Shown here: positions 1-13,641 of the stretch, one piece after another
Numbering within the stretch: the first letter of the stretch is position 1
How the letters are laid out: every line of letters begins with the position of its first letter
Assembly: GCF_029227915.1 (NCBI RefSeq)
Contig: NC_079877.1
Span: forward strand, 26,067,851-26,127,850
DNA from: Hydractinia symbiolongicarpus
Lineage: Eukaryota; Cnidaria; Hydrozoa; Anthoathecata; Hydractiniidae
Reading direction: 5' to 3'
Length of the DNA: 60,000 nt
Notes under the pieces: model-generated
The model's input: only the letters and a program-made list of their open reading frames with translations
What the model was told of the DNA's origin: nothing
The model's database searches: none
Position numbers and translations under genes: made by a program

Positions 1-499
1 GGGTTTCGCTTTCATTATGACTCAGGTTTAGGTTTGCTACTGCGGAAGACGTCTGACGAGGCTCATCCAATCGCTCTAACGCTTTTAATATAACTCTGTC
101 CGCAACAGATACATCTTGATCTTTTTTGACATTAGATGACTTTTTTCGTTTATGGTTGAGCGCCGGCGTAGGAGTTTCACCATTCGGATCTTCGTCCACA
201 TTAATGTCGGATTCGGTGGCGCGAGGAGTAATATAATCAGATAAGAAGCTATCCATCTCCCCATAAAAAGGCCATTGGGGAGTGAAAACCTCATCCGAAC
301 CTGCTCCACTTTTCTTTGAAGCTTAAACTTTCTGTTTTAATTGACCGTAATACGATCTCAAACCGACCATTTTCTTTTGTATGTCTTTGACTGGCATTGC
401 CAATTCGTTTGAAATCAACTCCAGCGCTATATTCCTTCTTCTTGCATTATGATACTCTGCGCGGTTTGAGTTAAAAAGGCACTCGTGTAGTTGCCACTC
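1..499 (-). pseudogene. MADF-domain protein remnant (PIF/Harbinger accessory type), C-terminus off the window
   Basis: Read on the minus strand from about 499 downwards, one frame gives EWQLHECLFNSNRAEYHN, then a basic stretch ending LRSYYGQLKQKV, a TAA stop near 325, then SGAGSDEVFTPQWPFYGEM and FLSDYITPRATESDIN. This is the layout of a MADF DNA-binding domain: an N-terminal Trp, an LRxxYxxxLxKx core, SGAG, then WPFY...FL. Such proteins occur as the second ORF of PIF/Harbinger transposons and as host factors. A pyrimidine-rich stretch ending in AG lies just before the Trp codon and could be a splice acceptor. The internal TAA suggests decay. The ORF runs off the left edge, so its C-terminus is not visible. 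A similar ORF lies beside the Harbinger transposase at 12.2-12.6 kb. Confidence 0.55.
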
Positions 500-523
500 T
501 GCAATTGAAAGTGAAAACTGGTG

Positions 524-1113
<590 letters not shown>

Positions 1114-2234
1114 AGCCGAATATCTCAAAGATAACGAATTAGTAATAAATCTCAGAAAAGGAAAGACCGAGTCAATGGTATTTGGAACTCACAAACGACT
1201 CTCGATGTAATCACGACAAATGAATTTATATTACAATGACGTTCCAATATCTTCAACTACACATTATAAGTATCTTGGTACTGTTTTGGATCCATCTTTG
1301 AACATGAACGAAAACTTCAACACGATTTACAAAAGAGCTTCGAACAAGCTACGTTTGTTAAGTTCACTCAAAATGGGTCTTACTGCGGATGCTGTTAGAA
1401 AGATCTACACAGCTATTATTTTACCAGGATTATCCTATTGCAGTAACGTTCAGCTCAAATTCAGTGATACTCAAATAAAGAGACTCGAATCCATTGACAA
1501 TCGTGCTAGAATTCTGACTCAACAAAATGTTCCTGAGATCAGAAAAGAAATTGAAAAACGAGCTGTGCTGTTTGTTAAAAAATGTTTGGATGGTAATGTC
1601 TGTGATAACTTTCAAGACTACTTCATTGTGAAGCGTCATCAAAGAACAACAAGAAACAACGGTTTTCTTTTATTTATACCTAAAGTGAAATTAGAATTTG
1701 CAAAGGGAAGCTTCAATGGGTGTGAGTTTATTCAACTCTTTACCCATTGGAATTAGGCAATGTGAAATTTTTGAGGAATTTAAAGCTTTGTGTCAAGCAC
1801 ATTTTGTTTGATAAGTGTATTTGTGAGTGTGTTTTCCATACAGCCTGGTTTAGCTTGTGACACAATCTTTTTGAGTTTTGTGTTAACATTCTTTTTCAAC
1901 TGAGGACTCTATATAGTGCACCGTTTTGTGACAGTTTCTTAGTTTGTTTCCCTGTTTTTCTCGATATAGTCTTTCTCTCTTTTTGTCTCTCATTTTATTC
2001 CGTACAAATATACATAATCTTCACATTACATATTTACTTTTTATCTATTGTATATAACCATTCTAAATGAATATTAATATTTTTAACATTTTATTTTCAG
2101 GACGCATATTTATAACAGTGTTTTATATACTGACATGCAAATCCTGTATAAACATTCGTTAAATAAATAAATAAATAAATTAGTTGTCCCACCATATTAT
2201 CTGTCCAAATATCAACTTTCTTTTTTTTATTTAT
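1114..2234 (+). mobile_element. Non-LTR retrotransposon (LINE) fragment, end of RT and 3' UTR, copy 2
   Basis: Coding sequence begins directly after the (TTTA)n tract. One frame gives IAEYLKDNELVINLRKGKTE, then MVFGT, the conserved region just after the YADD box of non-LTR reverse transcriptases. A stop near 1207 follows, and then an open frame from 1220 to 1756 with HYKYLGTVLDPSLN and LLSSLKMGLTADAVRKIY, typical of the thumb and post-RT part. The catalytic palm is missing, so the copy is 5'-truncated and dead. The 3' UTR at 1829-2234 matches 524-929 and contains an (AAAT)n stretch near 2161. The exact LINE clade cannot be named from this fragment. Confidence 0.7.
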
Positions 2235-3654
2235 CGCCTTCATCTTCAACGAAATATTTTCATACACGCCACAAAACTATTCACACCACACTTTAGTTTT
2301 TTATTTTCATCAATTCCATATCCTATTGGCTCATTTATAATAAAAACAACAATGAAAACAAAAGCTAAAAATCATTGATCGGTTAACATTCCGAACTTGA
2401 TCGCAACCTATTGTTTATTTGCTATAGCAAACGTCGATTTTTTTAAATCATTTTAAAAAAATCAGAACTTGCACAAGTTCTTGTACAAGCCCATGCGCAG
2501 TGCATAATACCAGCTGTTACACATAATATTGTATTGCACAAGTACTTGCACAAGTACTTGTATGTTATTTGCTATTGCAAATTTTGCTACGTGTAACGGA
2601 CCCTTTATGTATACTGAAATGCACATACCATGAAAGTAATAGAAAAACCAAGCGATAAGTAATAACCACTGCAGATATTACCTTTTTACTAATTTTGTAG
2701 AATGACTGGAGCTGCACTAACTTTTGTTCAACACACGCCATAAGATGCTCACCGCTCTGGACAATGTACATTTTTTAACCAAGTTCATTTATCCAGGTGG
2801 CAGTTATGTCAACTTTTGTTTCGTCTATTAAAAGACAGGTAAAGAAATAAGTAAAAATATAATGTGCTAAAAGAAAACACGTGTTTTTCTTTTTGCACAG
2901 GGTTCGCGGCGCGAAATTCAATGTGAGAGGGGCTAAGGAAAGTTACAAAAATAAAGCGCTCATAGCACTTAGGCGACGAAGAGTATTTTTTCTTTTTGAG
3001 ACTCGTAAAACTTTACCTTTTTTAATTTGACATATTCTTTATTTAAAACAATTACGGCGCCGCAACTCATGTCTTTTAAATAAATAGTTTACCTGCGTCT
3101 TGATGATATTGTACATGGTCTTTTTTCGGTTATCTAATGCAGCCTGTCCCAGGGTCTTAGCCGTCAAGTAAGCGCTAGCGGGTCTGGCATAGGCAACAAA
3201 CCCTGGGGATGAGGTTGTCCTTTAAAGGAGACAAAAACACTTATACGAAAAACAATCGTAAACGTCCATTGGTGACAGGAAATAGAACATTCTGTGTTAC
3301 ACCATTATTTGCCACACTCTCAAATATAGAAGAAATTTCACTGTAGCGAATTTTCTCATTTTTTGACCCATGATTGGCTGAATATTCAGAGACGTTTTCT
3401 AAAAACTGTGCACAAGTCTCGAGCCATCTTGAACTTTTTGACTTTCACAGCATTGCTGCCAGGATCGTGTGCGGTGTGTAAAGTAAGTTGATTATTAATC
3501 GTTTTATATATTCTACTGTCTGTTATTTGAAGTTCTGCTTGGCATTCATATATCACTGTTGCCGCGAACATCCCTTCGAACATATCTTTTGTCATACTTT
3601 GGTAAAAATTGGCAGCAAAATAGTCTGGACTTCCTCTCTGCTGCGGAAACATCC
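2235..3654. other. Non-coding AT-rich stretch with a foldback remnant
   Basis: No convincing gene. It holds short CACAAGTACTTG-type inverted repeats near 2468-2560. A degenerate foldback copy of the CCTCGTCCCCAGG family lies near 3145-3222: CCTGTCCCAGGG on the left and CCCTGGGGATGAGGTTG on the right. Small ORFs at 2565-2771 and 3386-3781 have no family features and overlap repeats. Confidence 0.5.
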
Positions 3655-4030
3655 CAGCAAACACGCGACGTTGCAACAACGTTGCAGCAACGTTGTTTTT
3701 AAAGTTGCAACGTCGCCTAACCAAAAAACAACGTTGCAGCAACATCGGAAATATAACGTCGCAGTTGCAACTTTAACCTAACGTTGCTGCAACGTTAGGT
3801 TTTGGTAGAGATTGCAACGTAATATCACGACCAAAATCTAACGTTGCTGCAACGTTGTTTTTTGGTAGTCTTTGCAACGTAATATTACGACCAAAACTTA
3901 ACGTTGCAGCAACGTTAAGTTTTTTGGTAGTGATTGCAACGTAATATCACGACCAAAACTTAACGTTGCAGCAACGTTAAGTTTTTTGGTAGTGATTGCA
4001 ACGTAATATTACGACCAAAGCTTAACGTTG
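3655..4030. repeat. 60-62 bp minisatellite with a palindromic AACGTTGC core
   Basis: About four units start near 3781, 3841, 3901 and 3963. Each contains AACGTTGC(A/T)GCAACGTT, then a TTTTGGTAG stretch, TTGCAACGTAATAT and ACGACCAAA. Related irregular units precede them from 3661. The core AACGTTGCAGCAACGTT is close to self-complementary. No coding potential was seen. Confidence 0.85.
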
Positions 4031-4525
4031 CTGTATAGTGGTTGTGGAAATTACTTGCGAAAATTTTATTTATGGAGATATGTCTGAAGACACAGATATC
4101 TATATCACAGGTCCGTAGCAGGGTACGCTTTTTTTGGCACAGTATGATGCATTCTGTTAGTTGTTTCTGAGACGCCAGACAAAATCTTGAGACTTAACTT
4201 CCTTGATTTCTTCTTAAAAATGCATTCTCTGCATAAGTTTTCTCTCAATTAATTATCAACTAAAAAGTTTGGCAGCCGGGTCCCGAGGACCCCTACGCGT
4301 GAAAAAAAGGAAATGGCATCGGCATTGAAGTACGTCCCAAACCAGAATAATGAGATTAGACGAAATGCGAAAAGTGCAGAACATTTTATACCGAAAAGCT
4401 TTTGCTTTATTTTGACTTGTTTGTTTTTACTTTTTTAACCCATCAATTTTCATTGCGAATCATACCAACAAGTTTAACTTCCATTTGTACATTTATATGT
4501 ATTCTTTTTTTGTCATGACAAAAAA

Positions 4526-5240
<715 letters not shown>

Positions 5241-6130
5241 TTAAATTGAATTGAATTGAATAAATTTTAAAAAAATTTGTATTTGTATACTAAAACCTAA
5301 TTTATGCAGATAATATGTATCTTATCTACAAATCGTAATCATGACAAATGTGCGCTTTAATTCCTTATACAAACAACTGTAATAAACGAAGCAATATATA
5401 TTTGTTGTTTCGCTTGACTCTAACCCTTTAATGTTAATGTTTTAAAGATTACGACTTCTTAAATCAACTGTATGTAAAAAAGTATTTTAAGTCAGATATT
5501 TTATATTTATTACTGAAAGCCTTAACTGGATGTAAAGAGAAGTAAATTATGGTAATTTTGCTATAATTTTACCAAGTTGGACTCTCTTGACAGCCGCTCG
5601 CCGTTGGAGCAATTAGATTTTTAGTATACAAAGAACTGCAAAGATGTTAATGTTAGAAAAAACGGTAATTAATCCCTTAACTGTCACTTTTTTATCTATT
5701 ATTCGAACATGTAGAAATCAAAGTATCACAAGCAAATCCAACCGTAGAGACTTTGATTCTGTTGAACATGTTTTGTTTCTGTTGTACTGTATTCTATTGT
5801 AATTATAGATAAGTACTAATTATTTCGCTTTCTTTGTTCAACTTGTACAATAATGTTCGTTTCCATCTTTTGAATCAGTTCGTTTATTTTTCTCTGATTA
5901 GGCCTACTATTTGTTTGCGAACAGTTTTGTTATATTTCCTAAAACAAAGTAGTAATATAGGAAAATTTTTGTATTATTGAAAAATGTTTCATGGTATGGC
6001 TATATATTTCTGTCAACTCTACCTACGTTCTTCAATGTTTTCACCGTAAGGTAGTGAGTAGCCCCTTACAACAGTTTCAAGCACACACATGTTAAAATCC
6101 CAAATAAAAGTTCCGTTAAAACCATTTTTT
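5241..6130. other. AT-rich sequence, no feature seen
   Basis: No open frame with family features, no clear repeat and no RNA gene was recognised. Confidence 0.4.
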
Positions 6131-6138
6131 CTGACATA

Positions 6139-6709
6139 TTGTGTGACACCGGTGATAATTATGTAACTATTGATGGGAAAGCATCTTCAGGTCCAATTAT
6201 TCATGCAATAGACAATTTTGACAATGATAATACAGCCTTGGGTATTGGTGGAAGTCACGATACGGTATTTTTTCTGTTCCAGAATTCGCATCCAGAAAGC
6301 AAAAGACGTTCCATTAGTATCATTTGCCACTAAAATCACAAGCAATAACAAAGGAACTCCAATGTCAAACACATTTGGAGATCTTGCACACTTGGAAAAA
6401 GAAGTACAATTCCAGAAAACTTTATTCCTTCTGAGGATATTCAAAAATCTGACATTCCAAAGAAAATTAATTTGTAATTCGGGCAGCTTCACGTATTTCA
6501 ACTTTGGGTCAGAAATTATCAGCAGTTCCATCTTACACGGCTACAAAAAGCCTGCTCAAACCGAAACCAAATTTATGCCAGGATGTGCGTTTACACCGGT
6601 TATTCTCCGCGTGCATGAAAAGGGCGTTCTAAAACATGAAACCTGGAGTATGTACCACTGTGGCGCAACAAAGGATTTTATCGCATGGCAAAAGAACTGC
6701 ACCTTTTAA
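6139..6709 (+). pseudogene. Transposon-associated ORF remnant (DNxDxN...HDT...LFQ family)
   Basis: Two overlapping frames together make one broken protein. The first (6139-6333) holds AIDNFDNDNTALGIGG then SHDTVFFLFQNSH. The second (6218-6709) continues from there with KDVPLVSFATKITSNNKGTP and ends with CAFTPVILRVHEKGVLKH and WQKNCTF. The DNxDxN...H(D/G)T...LFQ pattern resembles a family of long uncharacterised ORFs common in cnidarian genomes and linked to repeats. A related remnant lies at 41.3-42.0 kb with FTQLVGHKVDYN and TFHGMGII. The frameshift marks decay. No biochemical function can be given. Confidence 0.4.
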
Positions 6710-6719
6710 AACCTGTTGA

Positions 6720-7555
6720 GTTTAACAACATTTATATTGAACTTGGTGGATTTTATATGAAAAAGGATATCTGATTTTCTTCTAATTATCGATTGTATGC
6801 CTTTTATGTTTATATTACAACACCTTAACCTTTCATTCTAGGTTTCAACTTCTTGTTATGGTCAGTACCTACAACAGTATGGCATAGACATCATTTTTAA
6901 AAAATGCGTAGTTTTTGGTGCGGGTGTTGTATTTGTCCTGAGTGGTAAGAAAAATTTTTTTTATACTTGAAGCTACAAGGTAGCAACTAATTAAGAGGAA
7001 AACGGAGAATAGCTCTTGTCGCTGAATCCATTCAGCAATTTATGTTAGAAGAGTTCGTAAAGAAAAATAAGGAAACGCAATTTCAAGAATTTTTACAAGA
7101 AACCCACAAGTTGCAATATGTGATCTCAGGGAATTGGGCAAAAAAAGCTAGATGCATTAACTCAATTTGATTATTTCATGGAAAAAAGCAGTGCCCGTCA
7201 TTTCCATTTTCAACACCTGTCACTAAACAGGATCAAGAGACTGCATCGGATATCATTGCACATGTAAAAGAGAGAATTCAATATTTGAAGTAAATATTTA
7301 AATTAAATATTTAGAAAAAAGTTTTTATTTCTTTTCTTTGTTTTTTGGGTGTATAGTTGAGCTTTTGTGTACCTTATCTATTTGCTTGAATTCTTGATTC
7401 CTTTTTTTAACTACTCAATTAATTCTCTGTAAATGGGAAAGGGGGGTGGCGGGATCCATTGAAAAACATTTGTATATATATATGTATATATATTTGTAAA
7501 TATTGTACTTATTTTTGAATAGGTATCCTCTGTAAATATTTTTATATAATGATAA
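6720..7555. other. AT-rich sequence, possible tail of the preceding remnant
   Basis: Short coding-like fragments follow the 6.1-6.7 kb remnant, for example QQFMLEEFVKKN near 7035-7070, but all frames are closed. TATATA-rich sequence lies near 7470-7500. No further feature was seen. Confidence 0.3.
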
Positions 7556-9546
7556 GGTATATAATAATAGCCGTCGTCTGTTCGAAAATGATGTTACGGA
7601 AACACGAATATCAAATGCGATATATTTTTATTCACTTTGTTGCGACGGGTAAAGGACGGGCGAACCCGTGGACTTTTCCAACGACTAGTCTATATTGTAA
7701 TACCCGTATACGTCTGTCTGTCTGTGACTTTTGCAAAGTGGATTATATTCTTCATGATAATCTATATAATAATACGCCAGTTCTGTTTATTTGTCTGTCT
7801 GTGACTTTTGCAAAGTGGATTAAATTACTTTGATAAATTCTATAAAACATTGCCAATAAATTTGTTCTGTAAATTAGCAAACTTTGACGTTAAAGCATTA
7901 TTGACGTCAAAGGAAAGTATATTAAGATTAGTAAAGCCATTGTATTGCACTTTTAAATTTAAGGCTAAATAACTTGGAAACGGGTGGAATTAACTTACGT
8001 CATCTCCTGCGTGGGTAACTAGGGCATACCTGAGACTAATTTGGGTAAGTTTTCCAAACCTGGGTCACCGAATCCGTTTCGGAATGGACGTCATCAAAAC
8101 CTTTTAAACCCTAATATCTCTGCATCCGTTTGTCAAAAGTACACGATCATATAAATTTTCTTGATCAGCGTTTCAAGATCTATACGATGAAGGCAACAGG
8201 TATACAAATTTTTTTAAAAAAAATTTCGGACAGGGCCATTGCTTTTAAACGCTTATATCTCATTAACCGCTTATCAAAACCACATAACCATATACACTTT
8301 CTTTGACCAGCAGTTTAAGCTCTACACAGTAAAGGCAACGTAAAAAAAATTTTCCAAGAAAAAATGTCTCTTGACAGATCCTTGCTGACGTCATCAAAAT
8401 TTAAATAACGTTTCTTTTTTACTGTTATCCTGTCGAAGTGGATTTTTCCACGGGCCTTATCGACTAGTCTATATAATAATACGCCACTTCCGTGTCTCTT
8501 CCGTGTCACAAGCAAAGTGGATGTCTTCATTTTCCTTTGATGTTGCCGAAAAATGCATGTCTAATATGGTAAATATTCAGACGTTACGGCGCGACGTAAA
8601 TAACACTACTTTAACGTCAATATCTTATATTAAATTAGTGAAGCCATTACAGTGCACCTAAAACATCCAAATAACTTGGAAACGAGGTGGTGACGTCAAT
8701 GATTTTTCACCGCATGGGTAACTAGGTACCACCTAGGAGCAAATTGGGTAACTTTCGCAAACCTGGGTCCCCAAATCCGTTTCGGAATGGACGGGTTAAT
8801 GACGTCATTAAAAAACCATTAAATCCTTATATCTCTGTAATCGTTTGTCAAAAGTACATCATCCTATACATTTTCTTGATCAGTGTTTCAAGATCTTCAC
8901 GATGAAGGCGACAGGTATACGAATCTCTTTAAAAATTTTTGGGGTTTTGACGGGCCATTGCTGGACGTCAGCAAAATTTTTAAAACCTTATATCTCCTGA
9001 GGCGTTCGTCGAAAACATATGATCCTATACATTATTTTGATCAGCGTTTTAACCTCTACACATTACAGGCAACGAATAAACTAAACTTCACGAAATTTTT
9101 GTACCTGCACTGCTGACGTCAGCAAAACATCCAAAACAAATTTATTTTTATTGACCTCTCTCTCTCTATAATAAAACACGGAGAGTGTGTCTGTATGTGA
9201 CAGGCAAAGTTGATGTGTTCATTTTCCTTTAATGTTGCCGAAAAAGTTATGTATAATATGGTAAATTTTCTGATGTTACGGTGCGACGTCAATAACACTA
9301 CTTTAACATCAATATCCTGTATTAAATAATGAAGCCATTACAGTGCACTTAAAATTTTGAGGCCAAATAACTTGGAAACCAGGTGGTGACTTCAATAATT
9401 TTTCACCGCGTGGGTAACTAGGGACCAACTAGGACCAATTTGGGTAATTTTGCCAAACCTAGTTCCCCCGAATCCAAATCTAAAACAACCTATTTTTTAT
9501 TGTCCTTCTGCCTTAAATAGATTTCTCCACGGGCCTTATCGGCTAG
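7556..9546 (+). mobile_element. Tandem array of Helitron-like non-autonomous units
   Basis: Several units share a 5' end of the type TCTATATAATAATACGCC followed by GTCTGTCTGTGAC, and a 3' end with a GTGGA-TTTT-TCCAC hairpin about 12 bp before CTAG. The 3' CTAG of one unit is joined directly to the 5' TC of the next: CTAG at 7685-7688 then TC, 8464-8467 then TC, and 9543-9546 then TCTATATAATAATGCG. A further 5' end lies at 7761 and another (TCTATAATAAAACACGG) near 9165. Units 7761-8467, 8468-9160 and 9161-9546 share internal blocks, such as TTTCAAGATC with GATGAAGGC and the GGGTAACTAGG block. A 5'-TC, a hairpin and a 3'-CTAG followed by T are Helitron hallmarks. No Rep/helicase is encoded here. 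Confidence 0.65.
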
Positions 9547-10818
9547 TCTATATAATAATGCGCTTGCGTGAGTGACCATGTCAGTCCACGACACGCAAAG
9601 TACGGGTCGCTTTCTTATGACGTGGCGTTACGCTAAAATTTACTTAGTTAAAAAAAACGCGAATCAGGGGGTTACTTTTTAAACATTTAGTTCTGTTTTT
9701 CATTATTTTTAGAAAGAACTCTCTTTTCTATTTAATTAAAACTAAATTATTTTTTTAAAGTTCTTATTTGATATTTTTTGTTTAGTTTTAAACTTTTCCC
9801 CCGGGTTACTATGTGCACGCCGTATCTAAGGGACACAAGTTGTCATCAACTGTAATAAGAAAACCGAAGCAAAGAAGGCTGTCTTTTTTTCAAAGTAATC
9901 CTGAAAAAATGTTATTTCAAACAATGTTTACTCATCATGAGGTTAGATTAAAGCTTTTTTGTTTCTTCTTTATTTTCAATTTTTGTGTTCTGGGACCGAG
10001 GTTGCTTCCTTCTTAAAAAGCTATTGAATTCGAATGATATTTCGAATCTAAAATGCAAAAAAACAAAACTGGTGGTTTTGTTTTTGAGAGAGTATAAAAA
10101 GTTTATGTTGTTGTCAGAAATGTTTTTTTTTTAAAAAGAAGAAAAACGTACGATGATATAACGTTAAAAAGAGAGCTGATTGGAAATGTATCAGACAATT
10201 GTAGCCAGCTATAGATTTTCAATTTGTTTTCTTTTGTGATGAAGCAAAGTTTAGTATTCAAAGTAAAACACTAATTGAACTTTCATCGATAAAACGCTAG
10301 CAAACTGACGAGAAAGGGAAAAAAAGCAGGTGTGTTGTTTAGTAGATAAATGAATTTGGGTGTATAACGATTATTTAGCCTTTTTTTTTAGATCTAAATA
10401 TTCCTAAAGTTTGTTGTTGTGTCTTCAGCCAGAAAATATATTTTTTAAGCACATATTTCGCAAGAATATACTCTGAAAAATGAGTCAGAAGCTTAGAAAA
10501 TCTTAAGAATATGTCTAAGCTTGATAGTTTGTTTGAAATGAATGACGCACAAAATTGATTAGAAGTTTAGTTTTTTTAACGAACTGGACTTTTCGAACCA
10601 ATGGGCCGTTACATGTAGTAGAAATTGCCATTATCTAGATATAGTAACTTATAGCATGCCTTATTTTATCAAGGCATTATATAATTTCAGGCCATAGTCA
10701 TTCTAAGAAATAGTTCATAACATCGAGGCTGAAACTAAAACACAATATTCTTATAAAAACTATTCTTATAATTTACATAAACCGTAAGAAATATTTTTTC
10801 CGTTGTTAAGGCCCGTTT
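9547..10818. other. AT-rich sequence after the Helitron array, no gene seen
   Basis: It begins with another Helitron-like 5' end (TCTATATAATAATGCGC at 9547) that has no matching 3' end nearby. The short ORF 9813-10016 has no family features. Nothing else was recognised. Confidence 0.35.
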
Positions 10819-10825
10819 CCACTCT

Positions 10826-12171
10826 GGGAAATTTTCCGTGGACAGGAAAAATTTCCACGGAATTTTTTCTACCGACATTTCCACACACGGGAAAATCAGA
10901 AAACGAAATCGAAAATAAAAATGGCTGCAATAAATAGACGCTTCCTTTTACTAATTTTGCTGCGAAGAAGATTATCTAGAGCAAGGCAAAGCAAGCGATG
11001 TTGGGTTCGTAAAATATTTCCCAAACGTACTACTTTCAAAGGTGAATATCATGTGCTCATTCAAGAAATGAAATTGTTTGACCATGAGTACTTTTTTAAA
11101 CAATTTCGCATGTCACCAACCCGGTTTGAGCATTTGTTGTCACTGATTGCTCCAATTATTACGAAATGTTCATTGCGCAGGGAGGCAATTAGTCTGTCAG
11201 AAAGACTTTGTTTAACATTACGCTATCTAGTGACTGGTGATTCTCAAGTATCCATTGAAAGTAGTTATCGCGTAAGTCCGACATCAATTACTCGCATAGT
11301 TGCAGAAACGTGCGAAGCTCTTTGGACGATGTTATTGAGAGAAGACTACTTGAAATGTCCTACAACGAGTGAAGAGTGGAAAAAAATATCCCAAAAGTTC
11401 GAAGAATTATGAAACTTTTCAAACTGCGTAGGTGCAATTGATGGTAAACACGTTATGATGGAAGCACCTGCATCATCTGGCTCTACTTTTTTTAATTATA
11501 AAAAGCATCACAGCATAATGCCACTTACGAATTTGCGCTAGTGGACGTAGGTCAGTCAGGACGGAATAGCGATGGAGGAGTGTTTTTAAATAGTGACCTT
11601 GGAACGGCAATAAACGATCAAACGTTGGGCATTCCTAATGCAAGAATACTTCGTGGAACTCAAGAGAATTTCCCATATGTTTTTGTGGGCGATGAAGCAT
11701 TTCCCCTCAAGCGATTTATGATGAAACCATATGCTAGAAGCAATCTTAATAGCAAAAAAAAATATGTAACTACCGCTTTTCTCGAGCACGGAGGGTTATA
11801 GAGAATTGTTTTGGAATATGCGCTTCAAGATTTCGAATCTTCCGTCGACCAATAATAAGAAAAATAGAGACTGTTGTGAAAATAACAAAAGCTGTGGTGG
11901 CTCTCCATAATTATTTAATGAAACACGAATCGGCTAGTTATTGCCCCCAGGTTACCCTGATGTAGAGGCCACAAATGGTATAACACCTGGAGAATGGCGA
12001 AGTGAAACAACAGATTGTAATGGCTTATTACCTATCGCTAACCAAGGTTCTAATAATTTTAGTAGGTCAGCAGCACAGATACGAGATCAATTTTGCACAT
12101 ACTTTAATTCTCCGGCTGGTTCATTAAGTTGGCAATGGGATATAGTAAATACAACTGCAGATATGTGATAA
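10826..12171 (+). pseudogene. PIF/Harbinger (HARBI1-type) transposase, decayed
   Basis: The element probably starts near 10828 with GGCCCGTTTCCACT, a typical PIF/Harbinger terminal sequence, after TTAA. The ORF begins at 10921 and is open to a TGA at 11410, where the family has Trp ([14 protein letters not shown]). Reading on gives [19 protein letters not shown] with the first catalytic Asp. A deletion and frameshift follow near 11515, then [20 protein letters not shown] with the second Asp, then VFVGDEAFPLKRFMMKPYA. A shift in a run of nine A (11754-11762) leads to FSRARRVIENCFGICASRF with the catalytic Glu. Another shift in a C5 run (near 11944) leads to PPGYPDVEATNG and a stop at 12168. 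All three DDE residues survive, but at least one nonsense and three frame changes interrupt the gene. Two of the changes lie in homopolymers. Confidence 0.85.
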
Positions 12172-12237
12172 CTTTGTAATATATACATAATAAGTCTATA
12201 TTGTATATGATGTAACTTATTCTTCCTCTGTTAAGTT

Positions 12238-12690
12238 TTAAAACAGTTCACTTATCTTCATTTTCGCATATTGTTGTTTTCGGTTCGATAACTCCTTCAA
12301 AGTATGTACAAAACTAAGTAAAAACGAAGTTTCAGAATCATTTTCAGCTTTTGAAGGAGCAACTTCCTTATTGTTGTCATCACTTAATGCTTTTATTAAC
12401 AAAGCATCAACACTCATTTGTAAATCTGCTTTTCTTTTGGCAGATTTCCTTCTTAATGGCTCCACGTTCTCCTGCAAATCATCGTCAACAGTTTGACTTT
12501 CAATAGGTATGGGTACATTTGATGCAGTTTTTCGAAGCAGTGAAACGTCTTTCAGGAAATCCAGCTCAGCAAAAAAATTGCAAGTGGGCAGCTTTTTGTT
12601 GCCTGCCCCTGAACGTGTCATCTTCTCTCTTCGTTGAAGCTTGGAGGAAAGAATACGGAAGGAGAAACAACTCTTTTAATTCTATTGAAA
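12238..12690 (-). pseudogene. MADF/BESS-like second ORF of the Harbinger element
   Basis: This minus-strand ORF converges on the transposase. From 12621 down it reads MTRSGAGNKKLPTCNFFAEL, then DFLKDVSLLRKTASNVP, an acidic linker, KRKADLQMSVDALLIKAL, and a helical tail ending LKELSNRKQQYAKMKISELF. SGAG plus an aromatic/FL stretch corresponds to the end of a MADF domain, and the C-terminal helix resembles the BESS region. Upstream (12622-12690) the MADF coding sequence continues as LSSKLQRREK and then hits stops, so the 5' part is frameshifted. In PIF/Harbinger elements this protein binds the transposase and helps its nuclear import and DNA binding. Opposite orientation to the transposase is usual for the superfamily. 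No right terminal repeat was found. Confidence 0.6.
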
Positions 12691-12739
12691 CACTGCGTGA
12701 GGTTCTAGCAGGTGTCTGTATAGAAACTTAATTTGAAAT

Positions 12740-13641
12740 TTTGGCGGTTGTGTGACTAAATTATTCGTGAATAACAATTCGCAACTATGATTGGTTATAA
12801 AAACAATTAGATAATTTGATGATGAATTTGATAATATTATCAAAACAAGAAGCCATATTGAAATCGGTAAAATTTCTTTTGTTTTTATGTTACCATAATT
12901 AGCGAGGAAGCACTTGCTCGACATTTATGTAAACAAAATGAAAAAGTTTATATCTCGTTTTAAAACGACGTTCTGTTATAAGAAGTTATTTCTTTAGTTA
13001 GAATAAACATTAATCCAGCACACATCTTGTCGCACTCGTCCGGCGCATATCTATCTATATTGTTTTTCATGATCAAAGTGGTATACTCAAGCTTGCAAAA
13101 ATAGGTTAATATCATGGTTAAACGCTTATTTCCAAACGTATTGTTGAAGTTTTTAACAGCAATGTTTACCGACTTATATTAGGCACACTTTCCACACAAT
13201 AATCACGTGCCTTCAGCGTGTTACAGTCAGATTTCAATAGAAAAAGGTTAGCCCCTATTAAAGGAGAATATGGAATTTGATCAATTTTTTGCGAAAAAGA
13301 CTCGGTCGAGCACCTCACGCACTGATTCTTTTGAAATTAGAAACAATAGAAAATTCAATACATTAAAAAGTCAAATCAGGAATGGTATATGAGAGATTCA
13401 GTGAATTCTTTCACGGGAATTCGGCTAGTATTTATATAATAAGGAAATATTTTTTCATTACTATGATTTCACTTTTTTTAAATAAGTTATTGGATATACA
13501 AATACATCTTGCATTTTATGAGCTTCTATTTTTTGTGTAGCTCAAAACTTTTAACTCTTAAGAGACAATATTATCGAAACTTTTTATATATTATACTTTC
13601 TATATTAATTTAATGCACTTTTTGTTTGTCACTTCATTTAT
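12740..13641. other. AT-rich sequence, no gene seen
   Basis: This is probably the right side of the Harbinger element plus host DNA. The inverted-repeat mate of GGCCCGTTTCCACT was sought here by eye and not found. Confidence 0.3.
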
